In this document: positions 33,688 through 42,922 of the stretch, in pieces | Position numbering within the stretch: position 1 is the stretch's first letter | Layout: the number at the start of each line of letters is the position of its first letter | Assembly (NCBI GenBank): GCA_019424965.1 | Contig: JAHYYL010000003.1 | Span: 1-64,000 of the forward strand | Source: Collinsella sp. | GTDB taxonomy: Bacteria > Actinomycetota > Coriobacteriia > Coriobacteriales > Coriobacteriaceae | DNA length: 64,000 bases | Direction: 5' to 3' | Position numbers and translations under genes: made by a program | Notes under the pieces: model-generated | Told to the model about the DNA's origin: nothing | Databases searched by the model: none | What the model saw: the letters and a program-made list of their open reading frames with translations, nothing else

Positions 33688-34950
33688 ATGGCTGAAATGC
33701 GGAGGAGTAGCGTCTCGTTGGCGCAAAAAACAGTGCGATCTATCAGGCTTTTCGGTCTTCTTGTTGCACAGCTGTGCGCGTATTCGATGTTGTCGGCACT
33801 GTGCTTTGCGTGCCCGCTTTACTTGTTCGATTGCAGCGGCTCGTCAACGTTATATGGTGCCGTCGCGGCGATAGCGTTCGTGCCGGGCGTACTCGCAACT
33901 CCGGCTGGCGGAATCTTGGCGGATAGGGGAAGACATCGCGAGGTCCTCGTGGCCCTCGGCATTGCTCTGATGACTGCATCACTGCTGTCTATCCTCATGA
34001 AGCGTTCGTTGCCTCTTGCGGTCGTCGTAGTAGCGATACTTTGTGTTCAATATGGTGTTCAATCGCTGCTGAAGCCAATGCTCCAAATTGATACGGTGCG
34101 CATGGCGGGTGAAGAGAAGGTTGAGCGGGCCACTGCATTGGTTTCGCAGGTGACCATGGTGAGCAATATCTTGGGTCCTGTGGTCGGGACGGCAGTCTAT
34201 GGGTGCTTTGGCATCGATGCTCTTTGCACAATCGCGTCGGTAGCGTTTGCGATTTCAGCCCTGCTGTTTGGGGGTGCACTCAAGCAAAATGCCTCATCTG
34301 AAACGATGGGAGACGGCGCGACTCGCACGACATGCCGAAACGATTTTCGGGAGTCGATTCGGTATCTGTTGCAAAATGCATCATTGGTCGCTGTGATTTT
34401 GCTTGCGGCCGTTTTGAACCTTGCGTTGATTGGGCTAACGATTGGCGCTCCCATTATTGTTACAAAGCATCTCGGCATGCAATCGTCCTGCGTTGGGATA
34501 GTTGAGGTGGCTATGGGCTTGGGTGGTCTTGCCGGCAGTGGCTTGGTCGGCATTTGGCCGCATCGTTTTTCTTTCAATGGCATATGTCGATATGTTGCGA
34601 TGATCTGTTTTGGAGTCGTACCGATTATTGTTACGCTACTGTTCGGCGCAGATGTATGCGTGTTCACCGTGTTTGCGGTTGGTTCGGCATGGATCATGGT
34701 GTGGGCAAGCATTGCGTCGGTTGAAATCACCGCGTTTGTTCAGCGGGCAGCGCCGACTGAGCTCTGCGGAAAAGTGCTTTCGGTCGTTTACATGGTCCTT
34801 TCCTGCGCAACACCTATCGGCCAATTGACGTACGGGGTTGCATATGATCGATGGACACCGGCGATTGTATTCGCAGCCATGTTGGCAGTGCTGACGTTGA
34901 CGACGGCGCTGTTTTATCGTCTGAAAAATCGCTTGCGGCGATTGTCTTGA
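33688..34950 (+). CDS. MFS transporter (probable drug efflux)
   Basis: 420-residue major facilitator protein with about twelve helices. Seen are the loop 2-3 motif (GGILADRGRHREV, the motif A of efflux permeases) and a related loop after helix 8-9. Composition is hydrophobic throughout. It lies in tandem with a TetR regulator and palindromic operators, the usual layout for drug efflux. Substrate unknown. The codon and GC use here (more AT-rich than neighbours, e.g. near 34300-34700) hints at recent acquisition of this pair. Confidence 0.88.
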   Translation: MAEMRRSSVSLAQKTVRSIRLFGLLVAQLCAYSMLSALCFACPLYLFDCSGSSTLYGAVAAIAFVPGVLATPAGGILADRGRHREVLVALGIALMTASLLSILMKRSLPLAVVVVAILCVQYGVQSLLKPMLQIDTVRMAGEEKVERATALVSQVTMVSNILGPVVGTAVYGCFGIDALCTIASVAFAISALLFGGALKQNASSETMGDGATRTTCRNDFRESIRYLLQNASLVAVILLAAVLNLALIGLTIGAPIIVTKHLGMQSSCVGIVEVAMGLGGLAGSGLVGIWPHRFSFNGICRYVAMICFGVVPIIVTLLFGADVCVFTVFAVGSAWIMVWASIASVEITAFVQRAAPTELCGKVLSVVYMVLSCATPIGQLTYGVAYDRWTPAIVFAAMLAVLTLTTALFYRLKNRLRRLS

Positions 34951-35014
34951 CGCGCTGGGGCACCGTGAATTTGCGGAGGCAGTGGCCCGCCGCGCCGGGA
35001 CGGCATTGTTTGGG

Positions 35015-35062
35015 CATGCCTCTCCTTCGTCTACAATATCGGGCAGACGAAGGAGAGGCATG
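35015..35062. promoter_or_regulatory. Perfect 18-bp-arm palindrome covering the HAD gene start
   Basis: CATGCCTCTCCTTCGTCT (35015-35032) is exactly complementary to 35045-35062. The right arm contains the Shine-Dalgarno AAGGAG and the ATG. A TACAAT that could be a -10 overlaps the left arm end and loop (35032-35037). Depending on where transcription starts it is an operator or an RNA hairpin hiding the start. Confidence 0.8.
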
Positions 35063-35923
35063 TCCATGATCAAGATGTTCGCGAGTGACTTAGACGGAAC
35101 GCTGCTGAACGCCCTGCACGAGGCGGATGGGACCATCCGCCGCGCCATTCGCGAGCTGACCGAGGCTGGCCTGCACGTGGTTCCCGCGACCGGACGCTCG
35201 ACGCTGCCGATCGGCGAGCATGGCTTTACGGGGCTGGCGCTCGATGCCTGCTGCTCTAACGGCTCCATCGTGCGCGACAGCCATGGCGAGGTGCTCAAGA
35301 CCTGGACCATCGATCCGCAGATCACCGAGGAGCTGCTCAAGGCGTTCCCGGATATCTGTTTTGACTGCTCCACGCCCGACGGCATGTTTTCGAGCGGATC
35401 GTTCGAGATGCACCAGGCGGGCTTTAAAAAGGACAGTCCCATCAAGCGCATCGTGATGCGTGGCATGCGTGCGCGTGGCGGCTATCACGAGGAACAGTAT
35501 TTCGACCAGTCGATTGGCGACATCTTGCGCCACGATGTGTGCAAGATCAACTGCCGCGTGACCTCGCGCGAGCTGGAGCGCGACCTTAAGGCGTATCTTG
35601 CCGAGCGTTCCGATCGCGTGGTCAACGCGCCGTTTGACCCCGTTATGTTCGAGATTACGGACGTGACGTGCAACAAGGGCGAGAGTGTTGCCTGGCTGGC
35701 GGGCTACTACGGTATTGCCGAGGACGAGGTCGCGGTCTACGGCGACGGTGGCAACGACATCGCCATGCTCAAACGCTTCCGCCACAGCTACGCGACCAAA
35801 AACGCTAGCGATGCAGCTAAGGCCGCCGCGAGCGCGACCATCGGCAGCTGCATGGCCCACGCCGTCCCCAAACACATGCTCGCCACCATGAGCAAGCAGA
35901 ACTCCTGCACCATCATCGAATAA
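35060..35923 (+). CDS. Cof-type HAD-family hydrolase
   Basis: 287-residue phosphatase of the HAD IIB (Cof) subfamily. Motif I is DLDGTLLNALHEADG (nucleophile Asp), motif II threonine/serine follows in VPATGRSTLP, and motif III/IV are KGES...VAVYGDGGNDIAML. The class dephosphorylates sugar phosphates or cofactors; the substrate here is unknown. Two ATGs (35060 and 35066) could be the start. Its ribosome site lies inside a perfect palindrome. Confidence 0.88.
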   Translation: MSMIKMFASDLDGTLLNALHEADGTIRRAIRELTEAGLHVVPATGRSTLPIGEHGFTGLALDACCSNGSIVRDSHGEVLKTWTIDPQITEELLKAFPDICFDCSTPDGMFSSGSFEMHQAGFKKDSPIKRIVMRGMRARGGYHEEQYFDQSIGDILRHDVCKINCRVTSRELERDLKAYLAERSDRVVNAPFDPVMFEITDVTCNKGESVAWLAGYYGIAEDEVAVYGDGGNDIAMLKRFRHSYATKNASDAAKAAASATIGSCMAHAVPKHMLATMSKQNSCTIIE

Positions 35924-35927
35924 GGGA

Positions 35928-35946
35928 CAAAGGGACAGTCCCTTTG
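35928..35946 (+). terminator. Short palindrome after the HAD gene
   Basis: CAAAGGGAC-A-GTCCCTTTG, 9-bp arms, begins 5 bases past the stop. A minimal terminator without a T tract. Confidence 0.5.
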
Positions 35947-35973
35947 CCACAATCTAAATATTGCCTTTACGTG

Positions 35974-36022
35974 TTGATGCACACGGTGTGCAATAATACT
36001 CGCACTGTGCAATAGCGCACAG
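35974..36022. promoter_or_regulatory. Two palindromes in the TetR promoter region
   Basis: TGCACAC-G-GTGTGCA (35978-35992) and CTGTGC-AATAGC-GCACAG (36005-36022) share TGTGCAATA half-sites and flank the stretch where the -10 (AATAATACT) would lie. Probably autoregulatory operator sites for the TetR protein that starts at 36044. Confidence 0.6.
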
Positions 36023-36043
36023 GCTGAGTAACAAGGAGGACGC

Positions 36044-36754
36044 TTGTCCCAGCTCGAGAAATGCGATCGCCGGTCCCTTCGCTCGCAGCGTGCCCTTCGC
36101 CAGGCACTTGCCAGCGAGCTTGCCGAAAGCGGCGACCTTTCGCGCATTAATGTCGCGTCGCTCACCGAGCGCGCTGGCCTTACGCGCCGCACGTTCTATT
36201 CGCACTACCGCGATATTCCCGACTTTATCAATCAAATCGAGGACGGCTTGCTGGCCGAGATCCGTGAGCGCATTGAGCTCATCACCGCAGCTCAGCTGCC
36301 CGACCTCTATCACAACATCGATGAGCTCGAGCCGGCGCCCGGTTCGGTTGAGTTGCTGCGCTACCTTGCGGCCAACCGCGATTTGATCGGATCGCTGCTG
36401 GGTCCGGGTGGCGATCAGGCTTTCATTAAAAAGATTATCGATACCGCGCGTGAGGCCGTGGTGCCGCGTGCGCAGACGGGCATTTTGGGCCTGGCGCTGG
36501 GTACATTCTTTGACTACTACGTCACCTACGTCGTGAGTGCCGAGGTCGGCCTGATTCAGCGCTGGTTTGAGCGTGGGCTCACTGAATCGCCCGAAGCCAT
36601 GGCGCGCATTATGACGGTAATCGCCTTTGTGCGTCCCGGCGATCTATATGGCCAACCCATCGATATCAACGTGCCGGAATATGGCATGAAGCTATTGAAT
36701 CTGCAGCTCGAGGATGCGGTCGACACTGCCGCAACCGTCGAGTCCAACAACTAA
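36044..36754 (+). CDS. TetR/AcrR-family regulator upstream of the activase
   Basis: 236 residues beginning at TTG with AAGGAGGACGC in front; the DNA-binding domain reads RALRQALASELAESGDLSRINVASLTERAGLTRRTFYSHYRDIPDFI. The C-terminal part resembles TetR_C proteins with a ligand pocket. It precedes the acyl-CoA dehydratase activase by 12 bases, so it likely controls that operon and its own gene, through palindromes at 35978-36022. Confidence 0.88.
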   Translation: MSQLEKCDRRSLRSQRALRQALASELAESGDLSRINVASLTERAGLTRRTFYSHYRDIPDFINQIEDGLLAEIRERIELITAAQLPDLYHNIDELEPAPGSVELLRYLAANRDLIGSLLGPGGDQAFIKKIIDTAREAVVPRAQTGILGLALGTFFDYYVTYVVSAEVGLIQRWFERGLTESPEAMARIMTVIAFVRPGDLYGQPIDINVPEYGMKLLNLQLEDAVDTAATVESNN

Positions 36755-36766
36755 GAGGAGAGACAG

Positions 36767-39700
36767 ATGAGTAAACTCGTCGAGGGCATCAAGGACCGCA
36801 TGATCGCCGCCGCACGCGAGGCCGCGCCCACCGTGGTGGACGCCGCGCAGAAGGCCGCGACCGCGGCTGCCGAGAAAGTTGTCGAGGCTGTCGCCGATGC
36901 CAAGAACGCGGCGGGGGAGGCGTCCGTCACTAGCGAGCCCGCCACCGCCACTGAGTCCGTAGCCGCCGCCCACGCCCCCGAAGGCGCGATCTTCAACCCC
37001 GGCAACGCCCACGGCAACCTGCACCTGGGCATCGACGTGGGCTCCACCACCGTTAAGCTCGCCGTGCTCAACGACGACAACCAGATTGTCTACGCCAAGT
37101 ACCAGCGCCACCACACCGACGTCCGCGCTTGCGCCCGCGACCTGTTCGAGGGCGCTGCGACCGTGCTGTCGACAGCCCAGATGACCTGTGCCATCACCGG
37201 CTCGGGCGGCCTGCTGCTGTCCCAGTGGCTCGATTTGGAGTTTGTTCAGGAGGTCATCGCCAGCAAGCGTGCCGTCGAGACCCTCATCCCGGCCACCGAT
37301 GTCGCCATCGAGCTGGGCGGCGAGGACGCCAAGATCATCTACTTTGACAACGGTATCGAGCAGCGCATGAACGGCACCTGCGCCGGCGGCACGGGCGCGT
37401 TCATCGACCAGATGGCCACTCTGCTGCACACTGACGCCAGCGGCCTTAACGAACTCGCGGCCAACGCCACCACCATCTATCCCATTGCCAGCCGCTGCGG
37501 CGTCTTTGCCAAGACTGACGTGCAGCCGCTGCTCAACGAGGGCGCTCGCCCCGAGGACGTGGCCGCCTCCATCTTCCAGGCTGTCGTGACCCAGACCATC
37601 TCGGGTCTGGCGTGCGGCCGTCCCATCCGTGGCAACGTCGCCTTCCTGGGCGGCCCGCTGCAGTACCTCTCCGAGCTGCGCCACCGCTTCTATCTCACGC
37701 TCAACCTGGACGAGGAGCACCGTATCGTGCCCCAAAACGCCCACCTGTTTGTGGCGAGCGGCGCCGCCATGGCGCACGAGTCCAATAAGCTCAGCACGTT
37801 CCCGCAGCTCATCGAGGCCATCGATGCCCTGGGCGACACACAGGGTGCCGAGGTCGAGCGCCTGGATCCGCTCTTTGCCACCGACGAGGACTTTGCCGAG
37901 TTCAAAACCCGCCACGACCAGGAAGTCGTCCCCAAGGGCAAGCTCGAAGGCTACACCGGCCGCGTGTTCATTGGCATCGACGCCGGCTCCACCACCATGA
38001 AAGCCGCGCTCGTGGGCGAGGACGGCCAGCTGTTGCACACCTGGTACGGCAACAACAACGGCGACATCCTGGGCACGGCCAAGGTCATCATGGCCGATTT
38101 CTACAACCACATCCCCGCCGGCTGCACCATCGGCCACGTGACCACCACGGGCTACGGCGAGGCGCTGCTCATCGAGGCCCTCAAAGCCGATTCCGGCGAG
38201 ATCGAGACCGTTGCGCACCTGCGCGGCGCCAAAGCATTCCTGCCCGGCGTCGAGTTCATTCTGGACATCGGCGGCCAGGACATGAAGTGCCTGCGCGTCA
38301 AGGACGGCGTTATCGAGCACATCATGCTCAACGAGGCCTGTTCGTCGGGCTGCGGTAGCTTTATCGAGAGCTTCGCCGTCTCTATGAACATGGACGTGCG
38401 CGCGTTCGCCGATGCCGCCATCCATGCCAAGGCCCCCGTCGACCTGGGCAGCCGCTGCACGGTCTTTATGAACTCGCGTGTCAAGCAGGCGCAAAAGGAA
38501 GGCGCCACGGTGGGCGACATCGCGGCCGGCCTGTCCTATTCCGTCATCAAGAATGCCCTGTTCAAGGTCATTAAGCTGCGCGATCCCAAGGAGATCGGCA
38601 GCCAGGTAATCGTCCAGGGCGGCACCTTTATGTCCGATGCCACGCTGCGCGCGTTTGAGCAGCTCACCGGCGTTCATGCCGTGCGTCCCGACATCGCCGG
38701 CTGCATGGGCGCCTACGGTGCGGCCCTGCTCGCCCGCGATCGCGCCGGCGCCGACGGCACCTCGACCATCCTTTCGGCTGAGGACATCGCGCACCTCACC
38801 GTGACGCAAAAGCATGTCCGCTGCGGCCGTTGCTCTAACAACTGCCAGCTCACCGTCAACGACTTTGGCGGCGGCAGGCGCTTTATCACCGGCAACCGCT
38901 GCGAGAAGGGTGCCGGCCACAAAAAGCAGAAGACCGAGGCCCCCAACCTCTTCAAAAAGAAAAACGAGCTGCTCTTTAACCGCGAGGTGCTGAGCCCCGA
39001 CGAGGCCCCGCGCGGCACCGTCGGCATCCCCCGTGCGCTCAACATGTACGAGAATTACCCCTTCTGGCACGCGTTCTTTACGCGCCTGGGCTTTAGCGTG
39101 CAGCTGTCCGACCAGTCGAGCAAGAAGACCTACCAGGCGGGCATCGAGTCCATGCCGTCCGAGAGCGTGTGCTATCCGGCCAAGATGAGCCACGGCCACG
39201 TGATGAACCTCATCGACCGCGACGTCGACTTTATCTGGATGCCGTGCGTGCGCTGGGAGCGCAAGGAGGATCCGACGGCTGGCAACTGCTATAACTGCCC
39301 CATCGTCATGAGCTACCCCACGGCGCTGGCGCTCAACATCGACGAGATCCGCGAGCAGAACATCGAGTTCCTGTACCCGTTTGTGCCCTATCACGATAAG
39401 ACCGAGCTCAAGCGCCGCTTGTACCAGGTGCTCGCCGTCGACCGCGTGGCCGATGCCGAGGCTGGTCGCGGCCGCGTGCGCGGTCCCAAAATCACGCGTT
39501 CCGAGGTCGATGCCGCTGTCAACGCTGCCTACGAGGCCGATGCGCGTTTCCACGAGGACATCCAGACTATGGGCGAGGAGGCTCTTAAGTGGGTCGAGGA
39601 CCACGGTGGCCATGGCATTGTGCTCGCCGGCCGCCCCTACCATAACGACCCCGAGATCAACCATGCCCTGCCCGAGCTTATCTCGAGCTTTGGCTTTGCG

Positions 39701-41548
39701 GTCTTTACCGAGGATTCGCTCGCACATCTGGTGAAGCCCGAGCGCCCGATCCGCGTCGTTGACCAGTGGATGTACCACTCGCGCCTCTACGCCGTGGCCC
39801 GTTTTGTGACGATGCGCAACGACCTGGACCTGATCCAGCTCAATTCCTTCGGCTGCGGTCTCGATGCCCTGACTACCGATCAGGTGCAGGAGATCCTGGA
39901 GGCCAGCGGCAAGATCTACACCGTGCTCAAGATCGACGAGGTGTCCAACCTGGGTGCCGCGCGCATCCGCATCCGCTCGCTCATGGCAGCGCTCAAGGAC
40001 CAGGAGGCCGAGCGCCTGGCCGAGGCAACCGCTGCGGGTGAGATCTACGAGCAGGGCGATGCCGCACCGGTGACGCCCTCCACGGATGCCCCCGCATTCG
40101 CGAGCCGTAAGTACACGTTCGAAGCGCAGCGTGAGAGCGCCTCGACTGCATGGCCCAAGGTGCCCTTTACTGAGCAGATGCGCGACGAGGGCTACACCAT
40201 CCTGTGCCCACAGATGGCGCCGATCCACTTTGACCTGGTCAAAGAGGTGTTCCGCGGGGCCGGCTACAACCTTGAGCTGCTGCCCTCGACCGATCACGAC
40301 GCCGTCGAGGCCGGCCTGCGCTACGTGAACAACGACATTTGCTACCCGTCGATCCTGGTGACGGGCCAGATTATGGAGGCCATCGAGAGCGGTCGGTACG
40401 ACCTGTCCAAGACGGCCGTGGTCATCAGCCAGACCGGCGGCGGCTGCCGAGCCACCAACTACATCGCGCTTATCCGCAAGGCCCTGCGCGAGAGCGGTCA
40501 TCCCGAGATTCCCGTGATCTCGCTTTCGGCCGTGGCGCTCGGCGAGGATAACCCCGGCTTCAAGATTACGCCGGCGCTGCTTAAGCAGGCTGTGTACGCG
40601 GTACTCTTTGGCGACGTTATGATGCAGATGCTCTACCGCTGCCGCCCGTACGAGGCCACGCCCGGTGCTGCCAACGCGCTCTACGAGGAGTACATGGCGC
40701 GTGCCCGCAAGCTGGCGCCCAAGTTTAACCGCCACAACTACACCAAGCTTGCGCGTGAGGCCATCCGTGCGTTCGACACCATGCCGCTTGTGGGTGAGGG
40801 CACCAAGCCGCGCGTGGGCGTGGTCGGCGAGATCTTGGTCAAGTTCCACCCCACGGCCAACAACCACGTGGTCGATGTCATCGAGCGAGAGGGCTGCGAG
40901 GCTGTGGTGCCGGGTCTGCTCGACTTCTTCCTGTACTCCATGAGCAACGCCGAGCTACAGAAGGACGAGCTGGGAAGCTCTGCTACCACGCGCGCTGGCA
41001 TGCAGGCGCTCATCAAGCTCGTGGACTGGATGCGCACGCCGGTGGAAGAGATGCTCGAAAAGTCCCGCCGCTTTGAGGCGCCCGAGCGCATCGGCACCAT
41101 GGCCGACAAGGCCCGTACGGTGCTTTCGGTGTGCAACAACATGGGCGAGGGCTGGCTGCTCACGGCCGAGATGCTCGACTTGATTGATCACGGTGCGCCC
41201 AACATCATCTGCACGCAGCCCTTCGCGTGCCTGCCCAACCACGTGGTGGGCAAGGCCGTGATCAAGGAGCTGCGCCGTCAGCACCCCGAGAGCAACATCG
41301 TCGCGGTGGACTACGACCCCGGTGCGTCTGAGGTCAACCAGCTCAACCGCATTAAGCTCATGATCAGCGTGGCCAAGGAGAACATGCGCGCCGGCAAGGG
41401 CTTTAAGCTCGAGAAGGTGGCGCCGCTCGCGATGGATGAGGTCACCGGACAGATGCGTGCCCATGACGGCTGCGTGAGCTGCGGACCGGCCAGCGAGGAG
41501 ACCGTGGCGTCGGTCGCTGAGCGTCTGGGACGCGGCATTAAGAAGTAG
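36767..41548 (+). CDS. Giant fused 2-hydroxyacyl-CoA dehydratase activase
   Basis: 1593 residues. After an Ala-rich helical leader (1-80) come two BadF/BcrA/HgdC ATPase domains, each with a GSTT phosphate loop (GIDVGSTTVKLAV about 88, GIDAGSTTMKAAL about 403), and each with the cysteine pair that binds the [4Fe-4S] cluster (NGTCAGGTGAF/SRCGVFA and NEACSSGCGSF/SRCTVFM). Then a cysteine-rich CGRCSNNC (about 686), a DUF2229-type region (about 750-990) and a COG3581-like C-terminal region (about 1145-1590) resembling HgdB-like chains. Such proteins activate 2-hydroxyacyl-CoA dehydratases by ATP-driven one-electron transfer; their own partner in this fused class is not settled. No dehydratase HgdAB genes are adjacent. 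Confidence 0.9.
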   Translation: MSKLVEGIKDRMIAAAREAAPTVVDAAQKAATAAAEKVVEAVADAKNAAGEASVTSEPATATESVAAAHAPEGAIFNPGNAHGNLHLGIDVGSTTVKLAVLNDDNQIVYAKYQRHHTDVRACARDLFEGAATVLSTAQMTCAITGSGGLLLSQWLDLEFVQEVIASKRAVETLIPATDVAIELGGEDAKIIYFDNGIEQRMNGTCAGGTGAFIDQMATLLHTDASGLNELAANATTIYPIASRCGVFAKTDVQPLLNEGARPEDVAASIFQAVVTQTISGLACGRPIRGNVAFLGGPLQYLSELRHRFYLTLNLDEEHRIVPQNAHLFVASGAAMAHESNKLSTFPQLIEAIDALGDTQGAEVERLDPLFATDEDFAEFKTRHDQEVVPKGKLEGYTGRVFIGIDAGSTTMKAALVGEDGQLLHTWYGNNNGDILGTAKVIMADFYNHIPAGCTIGHVTTTGYGEALLIEALKADSGEIETVAHLRGAKAFLPGVEFILDIGGQDMKCLRVKDGVIEHIMLNEACSSGCGSFIESFAVSMNMDVRAFADAAIHAKAPVDLGSRCTVFMNSRVKQAQKEGATVGDIAAGLSYSVIKNALFKVIKLRDPKEIGSQVIVQGGTFMSDATLRAFEQLTGVHAVRPDIAGCMGAYGAALLARDRAGADGTSTILSAEDIAHLTVTQKHVRCGRCSNNCQLTVNDFGGGRRFITGNRCEKGAGHKKQKTEAPNLFKKKNELLFNREVLSPDEAPRGTVGIPRALNMYENYPFWHAFFTRLGFSVQLSDQSSKKTYQAGIESMPSESVCYPAKMSHGHVMNLIDRDVDFIWMPCVRWERKEDPTAGNCYNCPIVMSYPTALALNIDEIREQNIEFLYPFVPYHDKTELKRRLYQVLAVDRVADAEAGRGRVRGPKITRSEVDAAVNAAYEADARFHEDIQTMGEEALKWVEDHGGHGIVLAGRPYHNDPEINHALPELISSFGFAVFTEDSLAHLVKPERPIRVVDQWMYHSRLYAVARFVTMRNDLDLIQLNSFGCGLDALTTDQVQEILEASGKIYTVLKIDEVSNLGAARIRIRSLMAALKDQEAERLAEATAAGEIYEQGDAAPVTPSTDAPAFASRKYTFEAQRESASTAWPKVPFTEQMRDEGYTILCPQMAPIHFDLVKEVFRGAGYNLELLPSTDHDAVEAGLRYVNNDICYPSILVTGQIMEAIESGRYDLSKTAVVISQTGGGCRATNYIALIRKALRESGHPEIPVISLSAVALGEDNPGFKITPALLKQAVYAVLFGDVMMQMLYRCRPYEATPGAANALYEEYMARARKLAPKFNRHNYTKLAREAIRAFDTMPLVGEGTKPRVGVVGEILVKFHPTANNHVVDVIEREGCEAVVPGLLDFFLYSMSNAELQKDELGSSATTRAGMQALIKLVDWMRTPVEEMLEKSRRFEAPERIGTMADKARTVLSVCNNMGEGWLLTAEMLDLIDHGAPNIICTQPFACLPNHVVGKAVIKELRRQHPESNIVAVDYDPGASEVNQLNRIKLMISVAKENMRAGKGFKLEKVAPLAMDEVTGQMRAHDGCVSCGPASEETVASVAERLGRGIKK

Positions 41549-41576
41549 CTGGCCTGCTTTGGGCTGGATATGAGAC

Positions 41577-41613
41577 AAACGGGTGGTAGCCGTACCGGCT
41601 ACCACCCGTTTTT
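41577..41613 (+). terminator. Terminator of the activase operon
   Basis: AAACGGGTGGTAGCCG and CGGCTACCACCCGTTTTT pair around TAC; perfect 16-bp stem with T tract. Confidence 0.9.
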
Positions 41614-41962
41614 GCTGGACATATGTTGCGTAAATGGGCTTGTTGACGCCTTCAGCGGACTCGTATTTCGGAAGTGCGGGGAAAACTCCAAACCTCCGAG
41701 CACATTGCTCTTTTGAGCTCTCGTGACCTGCAGTTTTGTTGTTAAAAAAGTCGGTCTGGTTGGCGAAACTCAATTTTTCACCGCACTTCCGAAAACGACG
41801 GTCCTGCGGCACGAAAAACGGCCTGTAAAGCCTTGAGTTAATGAACAGGTGTAGCCGTTCGCGGCAAAATACCGTCCGTTTATAGAACCCACCCCCAGCG
41901 TGCAGTCCCCTTACGGTTGAATAAATACACATCTATGGAATTACGTAAGAGAGGACCGTTTC
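41614..41962. other. 349-base intergenic stretch with an inverted repeat
   Basis: No gene. TTTCGGAAGTGCGG (41666-41679) recurs inverted as CCGCACTTCCGAAA (41781-41794), with GAAAA beyond it on both sides; about 100 bases lie between. AT-rich middle (GTTGTTAAAAAAGT). Resembles the motif-bounded elements at 11.2 and 61.3 kb in plan. Promoter of the next gene must be near 41900 (TTGAATAAATACACATC). Confidence 0.55.
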
Positions 41963-42922
41963 ATGAGCTACAAGACCGTTTGTGTTGCCGGCGGCGGCGT
42001 GTTGGGAAGCCAGATTGCCTTTCAGGCTGCCTACTGCGGCTTTGATGTAACGATTTAGCTGCGCAGCGAGGGCAGCATCGGCCGCACCCAGCCCAAGATC
42101 GATCATGTGCGCGAGGAGTACATTGCGGCTATCGAGGGCATGGCGGACGGCACGGGCGAGTGGTGTGCCGGTATCGCCGATAGCGACCAGCCCTTCGACA
42201 AGGAGGCGGCGCTCGCTGCCGTCGAGCGTGCCTACTCCACGCTCAAGCTGGAGCTCGATCTGGCCAAGGCCGTTGCCGATGCCGATCTGGTCATCGAGTC
42301 TATGGCCGAGGACACCCAGGCAAAAATCGACTTCTACAAGAAGCTTGCCCCGGTCCTCCCGCAAAAGACCGTCGTCGTGACCAACTCCTCCACGCTGCTG
42401 CCGAGCACCTTTGCCAAGTACACCGGCCGCCCCGAGAAGTACCTGTCGCTGCACTTTGCCAACTCCATCTGGAAAAACAACATGACCGAGGTCATGGCCC
42501 AGGACCAGACCGACAAGCGCTACTTCGACGAGCTCGTCGACTTCGCCAACGACATTCGCATGCTGGCGCTTCCCGTCAACAAGGAAAAGAGCGGCTACCT
42601 GCTCAACTCCATGCTGGTGCCGTGGCTGCTTTCGGGCCTCGACCTGTACGTCTCGGGCGTGAGCGATCCCAAGAGCATCGACCTCGCATGGACACGTGGC
42701 ACCGGCGCCCCCAAGGGCCCGTTCCGCGTATTCGACACGGTTGGTATCCAGACGGCCTACAACATCGTTATGCAGTATCAGAAGGTGCCGGGCTTGGTGA
42801 ACCCGCTGCTCAAAAAGATGATGATGCCCTACAACTTTAAGGCCATGGCGTCCGTCCTCAAACAGATGCTCGACGAAGGCAAGCTGGGCGAAAGCTCGGG
42901 CGAGGGTTTCTTTACGTACTAA
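41963..42922 (+). pseudogene. 3-hydroxyacyl-CoA dehydrogenase interrupted by an in-frame UAG
   Basis: The frame from 41963 (GAGAGGACCGTTTC upstream) reads the Rossmann start CVAGGGVLGSQIAFQAAYCGFDVTI, then TAG at 42056-42058, then continues in frame for 287 codons with the family's motifs: LVIESMAEDTQAKIDFYKKL, NSSTLLPS, LHFANSIW, and a C-terminal helical domain ending GEGFFTY. The protein without the stop would be 319 residues, typical of 3-hydroxybutyryl-CoA dehydrogenases. One base change (TGG to TAG) at codon 32 explains it. A restart at a GTG near 42107 would lack the NAD-binding loop. Could be a sequencing error, a fresh mutation or readthrough. Confidence 0.85.

Noticed and set aside
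36692..40867. 1391-codon open frame on the minus strand antisense to the activase
   Set aside because: It is the mirror of a real gene in high-GC DNA (the third-position GC bias keeps the opposite frame open). It has no family resemblance and the plus-strand gene has clear motifs.
42056..42058. Selenocysteine or programmed recoding at the UAG
   Set aside because: Selenocysteine uses UGA, and no SECIS-like or pyrrolysine context is visible; a TGG to TAG change is simpler.
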